Shown: positions 5,911-6,747 of the stretch, in pieces
Numbering within the stretch: position 1 is the stretch's first letter
How the letters are laid out: every line of letters starts with the position of its first letter
Assembly: GCA_027011725.1 (NCBI GenBank)
Contig: JALUZQ010000215.1
Coordinates: 1-6,747 of the forward strand
Source: Sulfurimonas sp.
GTDB lineage: Bacteria; Campylobacterota; Campylobacteria; Campylobacterales; Sulfurimonadaceae
Direction: 5' to 3'
Length of the DNA stretch: 6,747 bases
The notes under the pieces: model-generated
What the model was told of the DNA's origin: nothing
Databases searched by the model: none
The model's input: the letters and a program-made list of their open reading frames with translations, nothing else
Made by a program: the position numbers and the translations under genes

Positions 5911-6729
5911 TTGAATTTAGAAAATTATTTTATATCACAATTTAACAGTAGGCACATTGGAGACGATGGTGCATGCATAGATAATATGGTGTATTCTAAA
6001 GATGCATTTTTTGAGAATGTGCACTTTAAACGCAGCTGGATGGGCTGTTTTGAGATAGCACAAAAAGCGATGCTTGTGAATATTTCAGATGCCATAGCCA
6101 TGAATGCCACGCCCAAATATGCGTTGTTGAGTGTAGCAATGCCAAAGAGTATGAGTAAACATGAGATGCAAGAACTCGCTTCAGGATTTCAAAGTATTGC
6201 AAAAAAATACAACATTGATATTATCGGTGGAGATACTATAAGCAATATAAAACTTGACATCAGTGTAACTATAATCTCTACTACGAAAAAAGCTCTGCTG
6301 CGTTCACGAGTACGAGAAGGGTATCTGTTTGCTTATACCGGAAGTTTGGGAGAGTCTGCAAAAGATTTGAAAAAACTACTTCGTGGTGGCAAGATCCATA
6401 AGCAGTCGAAATTTACAAACATCGTGCTGCGCCAAGAGTTTGTGGAAAAAACTGCACGATATTTGTCAGCGGGAATGGATATCTCAGATGGTTTATATAG
6501 TGATTTGGATAAAATTACATCATTAAATAAAATAGGGCTTACATTTTTTTCTTCAATTCCCAAAAGTATAGGCTGCAGTGGTGAAGAGTATGAGATGCTT
6601 GTTGCGTTTGACCCCCGTAAAAGAAAAGCGGTAGTGCGTCATGCTGCTCAAAGTAGAACAAAACTTACTATCTTTGCAAACGCAGCACGAAGAAGATATG
6701 TTAACAGATGTAAAGCACATCATTTTTAA
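5911..6729 (+). CDS. thiL: Thiamine-monophosphate kinase
   Basis: ThiL phosphorylates thiamine monophosphate with ATP to give thiamine diphosphate, the active cofactor and last step of the pathway; it acts in the cytoplasm. The 272-aa protein is short beside E. coli ThiL (about 325 aa) but carries the AIR-synthase-related motifs in order: IGDDGA (16-21), D31, NISDAIAMNATP (57-68), IIGGDT (104-109), AGMDISDGL (187-195) and SGEEYEML (223-230). The basic C-terminus ends in KAHHF, a tail I recall from Campylobacterota ThiL proteins. The metal- and nucleotide-binding acidic residues are all present, so the enzyme should be active. Translation starts at TTG. It is divergent from the GGDEF-like gene and followed after 15 bp by a likely new start codon, so it is probably the first gene of an operon. 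Confidence 0.93.
   Translation: MNLENYFISQFNSRHIGDDGACIDNMVYSKDAFFENVHFKRSWMGCFEIAQKAMLVNISDAIAMNATPKYALLSVAMPKSMSKHEMQELASGFQSIAKKYNIDIIGGDTISNIKLDISVTIISTTKKALLRSRVREGYLFAYTGSLGESAKDLKKLLRGGKIHKQSKFTNIVLRQEFVEKTARYLSAGMDISDGLYSDLDKITSLNKIGLTFFSSIPKSIGCSGEEYEMLVAFDPRKRKAVVRHAAQSRTKLTIFANAARRRYVNRCKAHHF
6028..6036 (+). repeat. AAACGCAGC 9-mer, copy 5
   Basis: Lies within thiL and is read on the coding strand as AAA CGC AGC, coding K40-R41-S42. The word keeps the plus-strand orientation although the gene direction has switched. Confidence 0.5.
6678..6686 (+). repeat. AAACGCAGC 9-mer, copy 6
   Basis: Lies near the 3' end of thiL in a different reading frame from copy 5 (GCA AAC GCA GCA, A256-N257-A258-A259). 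The word thus occurs in three different codon phases or strands across the window. Confidence 0.5.
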
Positions 6730-6744
6730 ATAGGAAAATAAATA

Positions 6745-6747
6745 ATG
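6745..6747 (+). CDS. Start codon of a following gene (cut by the window edge)
   Basis: AGGA at 6732-6735 is 9 nt before an ATG that ends the window, and the gap after the thiL stop is only 15 bp, so a co-transcribed gene probably begins here. From memory, thiL is followed by truD (tRNA pseudouridine synthase) in Campylobacter; one codon cannot confirm that. Confidence 0.4.

Noticed and set aside
5888..5914. Mini-ORF MLNKEKFI as a real leader peptide
   Set aside because: Too short to support, no clear ribosome site before its ATG, and no repeated regulatory codons; kept only as a possible coupling note.
5911..6729. thiL as a truncated gene because it is shorter than E. coli ThiL
   Set aside because: All sequence motifs are in order, the C-terminal tail looks native, and Campylobacterota versions are about this length as I recall.

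Overview
The window looks like chromosomal DNA from a Campylobacterota (Epsilonproteobacteria) bacterium, probably a Sulfurimonas-like sulfur or hydrogen oxidiser. The evidence is the AT-rich composition, the non-classical succinate dehydrogenase/methylmenaquinol:fumarate reductase set (flavoprotein, iron-sulfur subunit and a CCG-domain subunit), and the short ThiL ending in a His-His-Phe tail. The genus is inferred from protein character; no search was possible.

Layout. Five genes lie on the minus strand and are read right to left: a membrane protein with a degenerate GGDEF domain (4633-5826), sdhA/mfrA (2788-4500), sdhB/mfrB (1798-2778), sdhE/mfrE (906-1787) and an exonuclease III/AP endonuclease, xth (49-825). 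The three sdh genes are 9-10 bp apart and form a clear operon behind a TATAAT -10 box at 4536-4541. A strong hairpin (868-890) separates sdhE from xth, and an AT-rich hairpin (33-60) overlaps the xth stop. On the plus strand, thiL (5911-6729, TTG start) diverges from the GGDEF gene across an 84-bp promoter region. A ribosome binding site and ATG in the last 16 bases appear to begin another gene.

How the genes work together. The sdhABE products should form one succinate/fumarate oxidoreductase. SdhA carries covalent FAD and the dicarboxylate site. SdhB carries the iron-sulfur wire. SdhE, an HdrB-like two-CCG-domain protein, replaces the haem-bearing membrane anchor of classical complex II. Two details stand out. 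SdhA has no Tat signal and no room for one, unlike the exported MfrA of Wolinella, so the complex should face the cytoplasm. SdhB has four cysteines in its last cluster motif, which predicts a [4Fe-4S] in place of [3Fe-4S]. The GGDEF protein has lost nearly all catalytic residues and is probably a binding or signalling protein. xth (DNA repair) and thiL (thiamine diphosphate synthesis) are housekeeping genes.

The least expected signal is not a gene. The 9-mer AAACGCAGC occurs six times between 2230 and 6686, always on the plus strand although the genes run both ways. All four Ala-Ala-Phe tripeptides in the minus-strand proteins use the identical codons GCT GCG TTT that create it. It may be a genome-wide functional word (uptake-sequence-like or Chi-like), but this needs a whole-genome count. 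I see no CRISPR, mobile element, tRNA, rRNA or new multigene system here.
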